From Ruminococcus bromii (GTDB lineage: Bacteria; Bacillota; Clostridia; Oscillospirales; Acutalibacteraceae), in NCBI RefSeq assembly GCF_002834235.1, contig NZ_NNBY01000045.1, positions 1-64,000 on the forward strand: DNA of 64,000 nucleotides, given 5' to 3'. Positions within the stretch are counted from its first letter, which is position 1, and each line of letters opens with the position of its first letter. Below the pieces are notes generated by a model, which saw only the letters and a list, made by a program, of their open reading frames with translations, made no database searches and was not told the DNA's origin. A program made the translations under genes and the position numbers. Shown here in pieces: positions 1 through 9,452 of this stretch.

Positions 1-73
1 CCCATGCTACCGGCCAGCGCCTCAAGACGCTGGCTTTCACTTTGTTCAAGCCTATTGCCTTTGCCTCTTTCGC

Positions 74-697
74 CACCCCTTAAAGGGTGTTTGTATTACT
101 CGCCACCCTTAAAAGGGTCTTCATATTCTCGTACACTTAATTTATCTAGTGCTATATCATGCTTTTCTTGGTCTTCTATGTATTTTCTTATGGTTGCTTC
201 ATTTAGACCTACTGTACTCACATAATATCCTTCTGCCCAAAAGTGCCTATTTCCAAACTTATACTTCAGATTTGCGTGTTTGTCAAACATCATCAACGCA
301 CTTTTTCCTTTTAAATATCCCATAAAACTTGACACACTCATCTTCGGTGGTATACTTAATAGCAAGTGTACATGATCTATCATCATATGCCCCTCTAGTA
401 TCTCCACTCCTTTGTACTGACATAACAATCTTATTATGTCTTGCAAACTCTGTCGATACTGTGCATATATTATTTTTCTTCTATACTTTGGTACAAACAC
501 TACATGGTATTTGCACATCCATTTTGTGTGGGATAAACTATTTGTTTTATTTGCCATTAAAATCACCTTTCTTTTTTACAATAGACTTGAACATTCTTAT
601 TGTAATACGATTGGTGATTTTTTTGTATAACTTTTTATGCACACCCGCATAGCGGGTGGTTGTTTGTACCACGCAAGCGTGGCACTGGGTAAACCCA
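74..697 (-). mobile_element. IS200-type insertion sequence (single-gene, hairpin ends)
   Basis: A lone IS200/IS605-family tnpA reads leftward and is bracketed by short palindromes rather than terminal inverted repeats, as expected for Y1-transposase elements. Upstream of the gene are three hairpins at 642-658 (CACCCGC stem), 669-682 (CCACGC stem) and 686-697. Downstream are two near-duplicate hairpins at 74-89 and 105-118, the second lying inside the last codons of tnpA. A further hairpin with a GCCAGCG stem sits near position 13-33. No tnpB accompanies it, so this is an IS200-like rather than IS605-like arrangement. The exact cleavage ends cannot be set from one copy. Confidence 0.6.
96..557 (-). 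CDS. tnpA: IS200/IS605 family transposase TnpA (Y1 HUH)
   Basis: A 153-residue single-domain transposase of the Y1 HUH class, which moves single-stranded DNA by cutting next to subterminal hairpins. The HUH pair is visible as DHVHLLLS near residue 63. The catalytic tyrosine is expected in the helix NEATIRKYIEDQEK near residue 125. The N-terminus, with HTKWMCKYHVVFVPKYRRK, is the usual start of the family, and the length is normal. I start at the ATG at 557 because AAAGGTGA lies seven bases upstream; a GTG three codons earlier lacks a site. The gene looks intact, so the element could be active. No resistance or accessory gene travels with it. Confidence 0.95.
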   Translation of the reverse strand: MANKTNSLSHTKWMCKYHVVFVPKYRRKIIYAQYRQSLQDIIRLLCQYKGVEILEGHMMIDHVHLLLSIPPKMSVSSFMGYLKGKSALMMFDKHANLKYKFGNRHFWAEGYYVSTVGLNEATIRKYIEDQEKHDIALDKLSVREYEDPFKGGE

Positions 698-705
698 TTA
701 AAACA

Positions 706-795
706 AAAATGCATCAGACCTTTTCGGGCAACTGATGCATTTTCTTTTTTAAACTGTTTTCTTGAATAGACTGCGGTGGCACACCGCCGACATCA
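706..795. repeat. Dispersed palindromic repeat, family C copy 1 (contains terminator hairpin 706-743)
   Basis: Two hairpins in series: a TGCATCAG/CTGATGCA stem at 706-743 flanked by A and T runs, then GCGGTG-GCA-CACCGC at 773-787. The same layout with about three quarters identity recurs at 18795-18885. The first hairpin can end transcription on either strand and sits downstream of the small membrane protein gene at 900-1118. TTTCAA-rich sequence follows at 807-831. Confidence 0.7.
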
Positions 796-899
796 TTATC
801 TGTTTTCAACTTTCAATTCTTAATTGAAAGCACCGCTCGGGTATTTAACTTTTGCACATGCAAATATTGCTACCCGAATTGGGTGCAACAACTTGTTGC

Positions 900-1118
900 T
901 TATTCTTCCTCAGCAAGCTCATCGGCTGTAACTTCTGCCTGCGGTTCTTCCTTTGTAGCCTCCTCAGGCTCTTTTTCGGAAACAATATCGTCAATTTCTT
1001 CAATAAGCTTCTGTTCTGCGCATCTGTGCTTTTTTAAAGCGAGAAATGCTGCTGTGGCAGCCGCAAGTGCAGAGATTGCACCGATGATTGTGTAGAATAA
1101 TTTTTTGTTTTTATCCAT
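900..1118 (-). CDS. Small single-pass membrane protein, unknown function
   Basis: A 72-residue protein with one hydrophobic N-terminal segment (residues 7-28, Ala/Leu rich) followed by a short basic stretch (KKHR) and a very acidic Glu-rich tail. The basic flank suggests the tail stays in the cytoplasm. The start is supported by AGAGGTG seven bases upstream. It stands alone between the insertion sequence and the 5'-nucleotidase gene. I do not recognise a family. The composition (Glu/Asp/Ala tail) is that of a linker or disordered region rather than an enzyme. Confidence 0.7.
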   Translation of the reverse strand: MDKNKKLFYTIIGAISALAAATAAFLALKKHRCAEQKLIEEIDDIVSEKEPEEATKEEPQAEVTADELAEEE

Positions 1119-1250
1119 TCCGGCACCTCTTTCAGTATTAATATAAATCAGCGGAAAAACCGTATTTTTCTACTTATTGCTATTTTATATCATTTTTACA
1201 AATTTTTCAATAGGCAACTGATAATCTTTGCACAAATGGCTGTCAGTGTG

Positions 1251-3104
1251 TTATATTCTCTTTTTACGCTCTGCAAGGGCAAAAAGCACTCCGCCCGAAA
1301 TTACAACAAGCATCATAACAGCCGTTGCTGTCACTCCTGTCTGAACACTGCCGTTTTTATCAGGCTGTGAAGGAGTGCTGTCCGATGTTGCGGCACCGCC
1401 TGTTGCCGAAGTCGGATTTGCAGAGGTTGTACCGACAGTTGCAGGCTCACCCGTCGGAGCAGTCTGAACAGTCTGTTCCTGAGTAGCAGTCGGTTCTTCC
1501 GACGGTGACGATTTTTCAACAAGATTCGCATTTGCGGCAGCCTTTTCAAAATCGCCATTGCCGATATAATCACGCAGAATTTGTTCGCAGGTGGTATATT
1601 CTTTCACGGTCGTGAGCGACGCAACATCGCCGTAATCGGAACTGTCAAACGCATAGTTATTTGAAACCACTCTGTAAGTTTTTAAAGTGTCAATTGCCTT
1701 TCCTCCGATTTTTACATCTGACACTCTGCCGCCGTACGGCTTTGAATAGTCATATACCGCACTTAAACCGCTGAACTGCATTACAGAACCGCTGTTATCC
1801 GGCCAGCTGTACTGATACGGGTCTTCCCTGTCCTTTATCGCCTGCTTTTGAAGGTCATAAACCACATTGTTTTTCTTCATAAGGTCAACTGAAAATTCAA
1901 GAATATCAATAATCTGCTGACCTGTAAGCTCCTTTTCAACAAGCACATTGCCGTAGGGTGAAATTGAAATCAAATCGGAATATGTCACATTACCCTTTGG
2001 AATACCCGAACGGATTCCGCCTGCATTCTCCATTGCAACATCAGCACCCGTAAAGTCAAGATAAGCGGCTGTTACGATTCTGCCTATCTCCTGCTCGCTT
2101 GTTCTCAGCTCTTCCCAGCTGTAAGCGTACTCCCTACTGCTTTCGCCGATTACTTCGCTGAGTACGCTCTGTTCACGCTTTTCAATTGCAGAAATATCGG
2201 ACGCAATCTTTTCATCGGACATTCCCTGAGTATCGGCAGACGAATATGTTTTTTCGACTGCATCGGTAACGCCCTTTTTATCGGAATATGTCAGAGTAAG
2301 CACACCTACATTTTTGAAAAAGCAGTTTGCCTCAACAAGCTTTACGCTCTTGCCGTCACTGTCAGTACAATATTTGTCAATGAGAATGTGCTGATGACCT
2401 GCGATTACCGCATCAATGCCCGATGTTTCGGCAATGAATTTTTCGGGGTTTGCATTATGAGTCAGCGCAAGTATAATATCACAATTCTCGTCATCTCTGA
2501 GAAAATTCGCGTACGCTGTCGCTGTTTCGGCTGAATTTTCAAAGCGAACATTTTCAACATTCTTTGCCGATGTTGATGTGTAAAAATCTTCGTCAATAAC
2601 GCCGAAAACTCCGACTCTTACCTTTGTGCCGTCATCAGCAGTAACATTCTTTATATAAAAGTTGTTGTCAAAATATCTGTTGCCGTTTGTGTCTGCCACA
2701 TTTGAGGCAAGTATGGTAAAAGAGCTTTCTCTGTCAAGCTCTCTCAGCCTGTCGGCACTGTATGACCAATCGTGATTGCCGGGTGTCATTGCATCATAAC
2801 CTACAGCGTCCATAAGCTCGGCAATGCTTTTTCCCTCTTCAACGGTGGCAAATGACTGTCCGTGAAAGGTGTCGCCTGCATCAAGTATCAAATCGGCATT
2901 TTCCTTGTCCGCAATTGTCTTGACTGCGTCAAAACCGATTTGACCGCCCGATGTGGATTTGTAGTAGCCGTGAATATCGTTTGTGTGAACGATATGAATT
3001 TCCGTTGATTTTTCTTCGGCAGATACAGCACACACCGAAATGCCCGAAAGCATTATGGCACTAAGCAAAACACAACCGAATTTTTTTATGCTTTCTGATT
3101 TCAT
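1251..3104 (-). CDS. Secreted, wall-anchored 5'-nucleotidase / bifunctional metallophosphatase
   Basis: A 617-residue surface enzyme of the UshA/YfkN type that would release phosphate from nucleotides outside the cell. A signal peptide (residues 1-29, ending near VSA) precedes the metallophosphoesterase domain with its metal-binding motifs: HTNDIHG (about residue 40), DAGDTFHG (76), GNHDWSY (109) and AGHQH (about 235). The C-terminal 5'-nucleotidase domain follows (about 310-525, with AMENAGGIRSGIP). A Ser/Thr/Pro/Glu linker then leads to SVQTG, a hydrophobic helix and a KKRI tail, which has the shape of a sortase sorting signal although SVQTG is not canonical LPXTG. The gene is transcribed alone. 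Family assignment is firm; the anchoring is inferred. Confidence 0.93.
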   Translation of the reverse strand: MKSESIKKFGCVLLSAIMLSGISVCAVSAEEKSTEIHIVHTNDIHGYYKSTSGGQIGFDAVKTIADKENADLILDAGDTFHGQSFATVEEGKSIAELMDAVGYDAMTPGNHDWSYSADRLRELDRESSFTILASNVADTNGNRYFDNNFYIKNVTADDGTKVRVGVFGVIDEDFYTSTSAKNVENVRFENSAETATAYANFLRDDENCDIILALTHNANPEKFIAETSGIDAVIAGHQHILIDKYCTDSDGKSVKLVEANCFFKNVGVLTLTYSDKKGVTDAVEKTYSSADTQGMSDEKIASDISAIEKREQSVLSEVIGESSREYAYSWEELRTSEQEIGRIVTAAYLDFTGADVAMENAGGIRSGIPKGNVTYSDLISISPYGNVLVEKELTGQQIIDILEFSVDLMKKNNVVYDLQKQAIKDREDPYQYSWPDNSGSVMQFSGLSAVYDYSKPYGGRVSDVKIGGKAIDTLKTYRVVSNNYAFDSSDYGDVASLTTVKEYTTCEQILRDYIGNGDFEKAAANANLVEKSSPSEEPTATQEQTVQTAPTGEPATVGTTSANPTSATGGAATSDSTPSQPDKNGSVQTGVTATAVMMLVVISGGVLFALAERKKRI

Positions 3105-3270
3105 TACTTTACTCCTTTCAAATTAAAAATATGTAGTAATTGTTTGTAAAATCAATGCTTTCTTGGGTGAATTGTACCATATTCTGCGCAATTTTTCAAT
3201 AGTTTTATATTGAATACGGCGAAAGCTGTTTTATTATTGCAAAATTCTACTTTATCTGCTATTATTTTAA

Positions 3271-3387
3271 GATGTTGATAACCCAAAAGTTACGCTGAGA
3301 TTTCTCAACACGGATGGCTCAAAAATCTTTGAATACACCTTTGATTCATCAATTTTGGCTGAAGAAAAAACAACAAAAGCAGAATAA
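3271..3387 (+). pseudogene. Possible 3' remnant of a protein-coding gene
   Basis: A 38-codon open stretch on the plus strand, from DVDNPKVTLRFLN to an in-frame TAA, has a protein-like composition. It has no start codon or ribosome binding site and is preceded directly by a stop. It may be the tail of a deleted gene. No family is recognisable. The remainder of the spacer 3105-3454 holds only AT-rich sequence and the terminator at 3408-3441. Confidence 0.25.
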
Positions 3388-3407
3388 CAAATAAAAATCA
3401 AAACAAA

Positions 3408-3441
3408 AACGGCAGTACCAAAAAAAATCGGTACTGCCGTT
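3408..3441. terminator. Bidirectional rho-independent terminator after pflA
   Basis: A perfect 12-bp stem (AACGGCAGTACC) with an A-rich loop, followed on the minus strand by a T run. It ends the pflB-pflA transcript. Confidence 0.9.
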
Positions 3442-3454
3442 ATTATATAAGAAA

Positions 3455-4210
3455 TTAATCTCTTGTTTTTTCGCCGTTAAGAATCATTTCCGCATTCTTA
3501 ACACGCTCTTTTGTCGGGGGATCAATGCCCTCGAGAGGATAGTCATAACCGAGAGCCTTCCACTTGTACACACCGAGGGTGTGGTAAGGAAGAACCTCGA
3601 CACGCTCAACATTCTTGAGTGAGTGAATGAAGTCGGCAAGTCTGAAAAGATACTCATCCTTATCATTTCTTTCAGGCACAAGAACATGTCTTATCCATAC
3701 GGGCTTGCCCATATCGGAAAGCTGTCTTGCCATTTCAAGAATATTGGTGTTTGGCTGTCCTGTAAGGATTTTGTGCTGTTCGTTGTCGATATGCTTTATA
3801 TCAAGCAACAGCAAATCCGTATATTCCATTAGCTCTTTCCACTTTGAATAGAACGGCTCTTTGGTTGTAAACGGGTTGGCGCTCGTGTCAATACAGGTAT
3901 TAACACCCTGCTTTTTAGCCTTCTTGAACAAATCAAGCAAAAAGTCAATCTGTAAAAGCGGCTCACCTCCGCTTACTGTGATACCGCCCTTATTTTTCCA
4001 ATAGGGGCGGTATGCAAGCGCTTTATTAAGCAACTCGTCGGCGGTGTATTCCACGGTGTTTTCATCGTGTTTCCAGGTGTCGGGATTGTGGCAGAACTGG
4101 CAACGCATTGCGCAACCGCTCAGAAAAATCACAAATCTCACGCCCGGACCGTCAACAGAGCCAAAAGTTTCTATTGAGTGTACAAAGCCTTTAACAGCGT
4201 TGTCCGACAT
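3455..4210 (-). CDS. pflA: Pyruvate formate-lyase activating enzyme
   Basis: A 251-residue radical-SAM enzyme that abstracts a hydrogen from the glycine of PflB to make the active glycyl radical. The iron-sulfur motif CAMRCQFC (CxxxCxxC, about residues 33-40) and the following SAM-binding glycines (GGITVSGGEP, about 75-84) are present. Length is normal for the family. Its ATG overlaps the pflB stop codon (TAATG), so the pair is translationally coupled and the activase is made together with its substrate. The operon ends at the hairpin at 3408-3441. Identification is secure. Confidence 0.97.
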   Translation of the reverse strand: MSDNAVKGFVHSIETFGSVDGPGVRFVIFLSGCAMRCQFCHNPDTWKHDENTVEYTADELLNKALAYRPYWKNKGGITVSGGEPLLQIDFLLDLFKKAKKQGVNTCIDTSANPFTTKEPFYSKWKELMEYTDLLLLDIKHIDNEQHKILTGQPNTNILEMARQLSDMGKPVWIRHVLVPERNDKDEYLFRLADFIHSLKNVERVEVLPYHTLGVYKWKALGYDYPLEGIDPPTKERVKNAEMILNGEKTRD

Positions 4211-6447
4211 TACATTCTGTCGTGGCAGGTTCTGGCAATAACATCCAGCTGCTGCTCTCTTGTAAGGTCGATGAACTTAACAGCATAACCCGATACACGG
4301 ATTGTGAAGTTAGCGTACTCTTCCTTCTCAGGATGCTCCATAGCGTCAATGAGTTTTTCTGTACCGAATACATTTACATTGAGGTGGTGTGCGCCCTGAT
4401 CAAAGTAGCCGTCCATAACATTTACGAGGTTGTCAACACGCTCGTCATCGTTGTGTCCGAGAGCACCCGGGTTGATTGTCTGAGTATTTGAAATACCGTC
4501 AAGAGCGTACTCGTAAGGAAGCTTAGCAACAGAGTTAAGTGAAGCAAGAAGGCCGTTCTGCTCTGCACCGTAGCTTGGGTTAGCACCCGGTGAAAGCGGC
4601 TCGCCTGCTTTTCTGCCGTCAGGAAGTGAACCTGTAGCCTTACCGTAAACAACATTTGATGTGATTGTAAGGATAGAAGTTGTGGGCTCTGAATCTCTGT
4701 ATGTGTGGCAATACTTGAGCTTAGCCATAAATGTCTTGAGAAGATCAACGGCAATCTTATCTGCTCTCTCGTCATTGTTACCGTATCTTGGGAAGTCACC
4801 CTCTGTTTCAAAGTCAACAGCAATGCCGTCCTCGTCACGGATAACCTTAACCTTAGCGTACTTAATAGCGCTGAGTGAGTCAACAACATGTGAGAAGCCT
4901 GCAATACCTGTTGCAAATGTTCTTCTTACATCTGTATCGATAAGAGCCATTTCTGCTGCCTCATAGTAGTACTTATCATGCATGTAGTGAATCATGTTAA
5001 GTGTGCCTACATAGAGGTGAGCAAGCCAATCCATCATTGTGTCATACTTCTTGATAACTTCGTCATAATCAAGGTACTCTGATGTGATAGGTGTATATTC
5101 AGGACCAACCTGCATCTTTGTCTTTTCATCAATACCGCCGTTGATAGCGTAGAGAAGGCACTTAGCAAGGTTAGCTCTTGCACCGAAGAACTGGATTTCC
5201 TTACCTGTCTGTGTTGCGGATACGCAGCAGCAGATTGAGTAATCATCGCCCCATACAGGACGCATTACATCATCGTTCTCGTACTGAATTGAGCTTGTTG
5301 TAACTGAAATATGAGCAGCATACTTCTTGAAGTTCTCCGGAAGTCTTGAAGAATAAAGAACTGTGAGGTTTGGCTCAGGTGAAGGTCCCATATTCTCAAG
5401 TGTGTGGAGGAAACGGTAGTCGTTCTTTGTAACCATTGAACGGCCGTCAATGCCAAGACCTGCAACTTCGAGTGTAGCCCATACAGGGTCGCCCGAGAAG
5501 AGCTGGTTGTAAGACTCAATTCTTGCAAACTTAACCATACGGCACTTCATAACAAAGTGGTCAACGAGTTCCTGAGCCTGTGATTCTGTAAGTGTACCGT
5601 TCTCAAGGTCACGCTCGATGTAGATGTCGAGGAATGTTGATACACGACCAACGCTCATTGCAGCGCCGTTCTGAGTCTTGATAGCAGCAAGATAGCCAAA
5701 GTAGAGCCACTGAACTGCCTCTGCAGCGTTCTTAGCAGGCTGTGAAATATCAAAGCCGTAAGAAAGTGCCATTTCCTTCATATCGTTAAGAGCACGAATC
5801 TGATCAGCGATTTCTTCACGAAGCTGGAAGTCGCCTCTTCTCATACCCTGACGGTTTGTTTCTGCAAAGTCCTCTTTCTTGCCTTCGATAAGACGGTCAA
5901 TACCGTAAAGAGCAACTCTTCTGTAGTCACCGACAATTCTGCCTCTGCCGTATGTGTCGGGAAGACCTGTAAGAATCTTGTTGTGACGGGCAAGCTTCAT
6001 CTCGGGAGTATAGATATCGAATACACCCTGGTTGTGAGTCTTGTGATATTTTGTAAAGATTTCGTGGAGTTTAGGGCTTGGAGTGTAGCCATACATCTGG
6101 CATGACTGCTCAGCCATTTTGATACCGCCGTAAGGCATAAATGCACGCTTGAGAGGCTTGTCTGTCTGAAGACCTACAACCTTTTCAAGGTCTTTATCAA
6201 GATATGCAGCGCCGTAAGCTGTGATGCCGCTTACAACCTCAGTTTCCATATCAAGAACGCCGCCCTTGGCTCTTTCTTCCTTCTGGAGTTCCTTGAGCTC
6301 GCCCCAGAGCTTGTCTGTAGCTTCTGTAGGACCTTCAAGGAAAGACTGGTCGCCGTCATAAGGTGTGTAGTTTCTCTGAATGAAGTCTCTGACATCAATG
6401 TCGGACTCCCATTTGCCACCTGCAAAATTTGTCCATTCTTCTCTCAT
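4210..6447 (-). CDS. pflB: Formate C-acetyltransferase (pyruvate formate-lyase)
   Basis: A 745-residue glycyl-radical enzyme that converts pyruvate and CoA to acetyl-CoA and formate without oxygen. The catalytic cysteines lie in the run [12 protein letters not shown] (about residues 405-407, with a third Cys next to the usual pair). The radical glycine is in RVSGYAVKF (about residue 720) near the C-terminus. I start at the ATG at 6447 because GGAGG lies eight bases upstream; the open frame extends 18 codons further without a site. pflA follows directly. With nifJ 3 kb away, the cell has both formate-producing and ferredoxin-reducing routes from pyruvate. Confidence 0.98.
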   Translation of the reverse strand: MREEWTNFAGGKWESDIDVRDFIQRNYTPYDGDQSFLEGPTEATDKLWGELKELQKEERAKGGVLDMETEVVSGITAYGAAYLDKDLEKVVGLQTDKPLKRAFMPYGGIKMAEQSCQMYGYTPSPKLHEIFTKYHKTHNQGVFDIYTPEMKLARHNKILTGLPDTYGRGRIVGDYRRVALYGIDRLIEGKKEDFAETNRQGMRRGDFQLREEIADQIRALNDMKEMALSYGFDISQPAKNAAEAVQWLYFGYLAAIKTQNGAAMSVGRVSTFLDIYIERDLENGTLTESQAQELVDHFVMKCRMVKFARIESYNQLFSGDPVWATLEVAGLGIDGRSMVTKNDYRFLHTLENMGPSPEPNLTVLYSSRLPENFKKYAAHISVTTSSIQYENDDVMRPVWGDDYSICCCVSATQTGKEIQFFGARANLAKCLLYAINGGIDEKTKMQVGPEYTPITSEYLDYDEVIKKYDTMMDWLAHLYVGTLNMIHYMHDKYYYEAAEMALIDTDVRRTFATGIAGFSHVVDSLSAIKYAKVKVIRDEDGIAVDFETEGDFPRYGNNDERADKIAVDLLKTFMAKLKYCHTYRDSEPTTSILTITSNVVYGKATGSLPDGRKAGEPLSPGANPSYGAEQNGLLASLNSVAKLPYEYALDGISNTQTINPGALGHNDDERVDNLVNVMDGYFDQGAHHLNVNVFGTEKLIDAMEHPEKEEYANFTIRVSGYAVKFIDLTREQQLDVIARTCHDRM

Positions 6448-6619
6448 TACTGTAAAACCTCCGATAATGATAATTAATACTGAATTTTGTATATGACACA
6501 AAAAAATGCCGACTCAATTCCAAGCAGACGCCCGGTAAGGTCAGCTCCTTGAAAAAATCGTCATACATCCTTGTATTCTGTCATTTATTCACTTTTATAA
6601 TCATATAACCAACACCATT

Positions 6620-6648
6620 AAAATAACACTTTTTAAGGGCGTTGTCAA
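6620..6648 (-). promoter_or_regulatory. Sigma-A-type promoter of pflB
   Basis: On the minus strand TTGACA (6643-6648), a 17-base spacer and TATTTT (6620-6625) form a good promoter about 170 bases upstream of pflB. The intervening leader contains no obvious hairpin regulator. Confidence 0.7.
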
Positions 6649-6713
6649 GCATTTTGAGATACTTTTTACACCACTTTTTCACACTCAAAATACTATGGTA
6701 AATGAGTACAATT

Positions 6714-7205
6714 TTAGGGTATGAGGAACATTATTTTCAGCAGATTTTTTCCCGTATTTGTGCGGAATATTTTGTCATATGCCTGCTCTGCCGCACTACG
6801 GCTTGAATCGTCCTCGTAAAGGTTCACAAGGAAGTCAGCCTCTACCAAAATTCGGTACGGCAAAGTATCAATATTTCCATAGGTGTGATGGTGTGCCACA
6901 AGGTAACAAACTTTGTCAATAAATGTTTTTTCGTAGCCGAGAGCAGCAAGCAGCTTTTCAGCCTCGTGAGGACCTTCAAGTTCCTGATACTTTCCTGCAG
7001 ACGAATTGTACTTCTCTTCGCTCACCTTTATGCCGATGTCGTGAACGATTGCAGAGATTTCAAGAAGCTCCTGATCGTCGGGCAAAAGATTTTCACTTTC
7101 ACCGATTGTCTTTGCAAATGAATAAACCTTGAGAAAATGGTGAATCCTTTTCTTGTCACTTCCAAAATATTCAATCATCGCAGTTATAACTCTGTCGGTT
7201 TTCAT
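6714..7205 (-). CDS. HD domain phosphohydrolase
   Basis: A 163-residue protein of the HD superfamily, metal-dependent phosphohydrolases that usually act on nucleotides. Metal-binding motifs are visible as HHFLKVY (about residue 18), IVHDIGIK (about 53), EGPHEAE and LVAHHHTYG (about 100). The whole protein is one HD domain. The frame runs upstream for 50 more codons, but AAGGAG sits eight bases before the ATG at 7205, so that is the start. The upstream stretch belongs to the repeats at 7217-7305. Substrate unknown; a housekeeping or regulatory nucleotide hydrolase is the safest statement. Confidence 0.88.
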   Translation of the reverse strand: MKTDRVITAMIEYFGSDKKRIHHFLKVYSFAKTIGESENLLPDDQELLEISAIVHDIGIKVSEEKYNSSAGKYQELEGPHEAEKLLAALGYEKTFIDKVCYLVAHHHTYGNIDTLPYRILVEADFLVNLYEDDSSRSAAEQAYDKIFRTNTGKNLLKIMFLIP

Positions 7206-7216
7206 ATTATCACTCC

Positions 7217-7305
7217 TTACGGCGAGCCGCCGTACCCTATTCGTGTAGATAGTTTTTTGTTTGTGCAATTCTGTAGGGATAGCCTTGCGACCGCCGCCTG
7301 TGGCA
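7217..7305 (+). repeat. Intergenic repeats: family A head joined to family B copy
   Basis: The segment starts with CGGCGAGCCGCCG (a hairpin) and continues with a TTCGTGTAGATAGTTT stretch, which is the head of the family A repeat seen at 13798, 21358, 26462, 26557 and 39866. It then passes into a GTAGGGATAGCCTTGCGACC sequence that resembles the family B copy at 43325. The repeat ends just before the ribosome binding site of the HD hydrolase gene. A further small hairpin, GTACATTTATGTAC, lies near 7352. Confidence 0.65.
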
Positions 7306-7408
7306 GATAAAGGGAGCAAAGCGCTGTCAGAAATAACGAGCAAAAGGCAGTACATTTATGTACAACGCATTGCGACTATATTTCAGACGGGAGGATTCGC
7401 ACAAACAA

Positions 7409-7933
7409 TCACTTTTTCATACTTCTTATATATGCAAATGTCTTTTCTTCACCCTCATCTCTCAGCATAACCAATAATTTTTCAAGCAAAGCCTCGGTGT
7501 TGGGGTGCATACGGTGTTTGCCTCTGATTCTGCAAAAATATGTAAACGGAGCGCCGTCCGTGTAATTTTTGCCGTTGTAGATTTTGCTTGCGGCAACTCG
7601 GTCGCAGAACATTTCGATAACATATTTTACAGGCATTTCAACATTTTCAATCTGCTTTGTCTTTGGGTTGTAATCGTTCCAGTATTCGTAATGGTGACGG
7701 TTTCTGCCCTTGTGATGCAGCCACGCCTGTGAATAGCCGTACAGCTCTCTTTCCTTTTCATTGGGACTTCTCGTGCCCTGAAAATACTTTGCACCCGGAA
7801 TAAATTCTGTAGGCGAATACTTTGACAAATCGTGTATTAATCCCTGTCTGAGAATTCCTGCCCTTGCACAGTTGGCAATTACCTTGTGCCTGTGACGGGT
7901 TATTGTTCTGAAATGTTTAATCGGATGTGCCAT
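7409..7933 (-). CDS. DUF5662 family protein
   Basis: A 174-residue soluble protein rich in His, Tyr and Arg. It matches my recollection of DUF5662, a family common in Clostridia with no established activity. Visible landmarks are AHPIKHFRTITRHRHKV at the N-terminus, IHDLSKYSPTEF (about residue 35) and AWLHHKGRNRHHYEYW (about residue 70). The repeated His and Asp pairs suggest a metal site. I use the ATG at 7933, with GGTGAT six bases upstream, rather than the ATG four codons before it. No partner gene is obvious. Confidence 0.8.
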   Translation of the reverse strand: MAHPIKHFRTITRHRHKVIANCARAGILRQGLIHDLSKYSPTEFIPGAKYFQGTRSPNEKERELYGYSQAWLHHKGRNRHHYEYWNDYNPKTKQIENVEMPVKYVIEMFCDRVAASKIYNGKNYTDGAPFTYFCRIRGKHRMHPNTEALLEKLLVMLRDEGEEKTFAYIRSMKK

Positions 7934-8021
7934 AATTATCACCATAAATTGTTAGTTTGGAAAATACAAAACATTCTCCGACTGACATTTTACCACATTT
8001 CTCGCCGATTTAAAATAGCAC

Positions 8022-8050
8022 TTGCAAGATTGTCGAAAAAAAGTTATAAT
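8022..8050 (+). promoter_or_regulatory. Promoter of the L,D-transpeptidase gene
   Basis: TTGCAA (8022-8027), a 17-base spacer and TATAAT (8045-8050) lie 60 bases before the start codon. Confidence 0.7.
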
Positions 8051-8109
8051 ATACAAAGGTTAAAATTTTGTAACCATTTAATGTTAAATTCTATAAGGAT
8101 AGGTAATCT

Positions 8110-9297
8110 ATGAAAAAGAAAATTTTCATTCTTTTACTTTGTGTTGTCCTAATTGCAACCTGCATATTATGCGGTGTGACGGGAATTTTCGGAAATGATT
8201 CTCAAAATTCTCCAAAACCGCAGACGCCCGATACGGCAGCAACCGAAAATATGACATTTCCGAGCAAGGTCGATTCGCTCACATTAAAAGTCGGCGAATC
8301 AAAGCTTATTGAACTGTCATCCGAAAAAGCAAAATCCGTTACCAAATGGACAAGCTCGGACAGTAAAATTGTTACCGTTGATGACGGCGGAAGGGTTGAC
8401 GCTCTCAAAGAGGGTACGGCTCTGATTTCTGCCATTTCAAAAGACAAATCAAAGTCGGAATTTCAGGTTACGGTGGCAAAATCAACCACGAAAAAACAGC
8501 AAAGCTACTCAACCTGTATAACGGCAAATCTTGACAAGCTTGAAAACAACAAGCGTAACACGGCAAAAAACCTGTACGCAATCAAGGTCAACCGCACGGC
8601 AAACTGCGTGACGGTTTACACATATGACGAAAAGGGCAAGTACACAATCCCCGTAAGGGCGATGATTTGCTCCACAGGTCTTGACAATTCGACAATCACG
8701 GGTGACTACACAATCGGAATCAAATCCGAATGGCTTTCCCTTGTGGGCGATGTTTTCGGAAGATACATCAGCGGAATTTCGGGCGATTATCTTTTCCACT
8801 CCGTTCCCTACTACTCAATGAGCGAAGAAGATTTGGAGCTTGAGGAGTTCAACAAGCTTGGCGAACAGGCATCACAAGGATGCGTAAGACTTGCGGTTTC
8901 GGATGCAAAGTGGGTTTATGACAACTGCCCCGCAGGCACGAATGTAAGCATATATGACGACGCAGAAAATGCAGGCCCTCTCGGAAAACCGGATGCAATC
9001 AAAATCACCGATTTTACCAACAAATGGGATCCGACAGACAGCAATAAAAAATGCCCGTATGCCAAAGCAACACCGATAATCAGCGGTGCAAACGATTACA
9101 CAATCAAAAGCGGCGGCGAATTTTACGCCCTTGCAGGAGTAACAGCCGTTGACACCTGCGGCAACGACATAACTTCGAATATCGAAGTTTTCGGCAATGT
9201 AGTAACCACCCGAAAAGGCAAGTACAAGGTAACATATTCAGTCACCGATGTGCTGAAAAGAACCAATTCCGTCACGATTACGGTTACGGTTGCGTGA
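8110..9297 (+). CDS. L,D-transpeptidase with Ig-like domains (YkuD family)
   Basis: A 395-residue exported peptidoglycan-modifying enzyme. A hydrophobic N-terminal segment (residues 4-24) acts as signal or anchor. A Big_2-type Ig-like domain follows (about 50-123, with the WTSSDSKIVTVDDGG signature). The catalytic YkuD domain spans about 152-280, with His230 in LFHSVPYY and Cys258 in ASQGCVRL. The C-terminal 75 residues resemble a second Ig-like domain (VTAVDTCGNDITSNIEV). The enzyme would make 3-3 crosslinks or attach proteins to peptidoglycan. AGGATAGG before the ATG supports the start. Single-gene transcript, ended at 9337-9367. Confidence 0.93.
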   Translation: MKKKIFILLLCVVLIATCILCGVTGIFGNDSQNSPKPQTPDTAATENMTFPSKVDSLTLKVGESKLIELSSEKAKSVTKWTSSDSKIVTVDDGGRVDALKEGTALISAISKDKSKSEFQVTVAKSTTKKQQSYSTCITANLDKLENNKRNTAKNLYAIKVNRTANCVTVYTYDEKGKYTIPVRAMICSTGLDNSTITGDYTIGIKSEWLSLVGDVFGRYISGISGDYLFHSVPYYSMSEEDLELEEFNKLGEQASQGCVRLAVSDAKWVYDNCPAGTNVSIYDDAENAGPLGKPDAIKITDFTNKWDPTDSNKKCPYAKATPIISGANDYTIKSGGEFYALAGVTAVDTCGNDITSNIEVFGNVVTTRKGKYKVTYSVTDVLKRTNSVTITVTVA

Positions 9298-9336
9298 TTG
9301 TTAAATTGAAAGTTGAAAATTGAAAATGTAAAATAA

Positions 9337-9367
9337 AAATGCGGTTGGCAATGTGCCACCGCATTTT
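9337..9367 (+). terminator. Terminator after the L,D-transpeptidase gene
   Basis: Stem AAAATGCGGT/ACCGCATTTT with an inner GGCA/TGCC pairing and a T run. TTGAAA microrepeats occupy 9301-9328 just before it. Confidence 0.85.
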
Positions 9368-9452
9368 TTATGTTCGTGTGTTCGTGCAGACGGTTTTAAT
9401 AGTAAATTACAAATGTTGCCCAAGCATAACATAGCAATTGTTTGTACATACA

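Noticed and set aside
7206..7355. N-terminal extension of the HD hydrolase
   Set aside because: The residues are encoded by intergenic repeats, and AAGGAG sits before the internal ATG.
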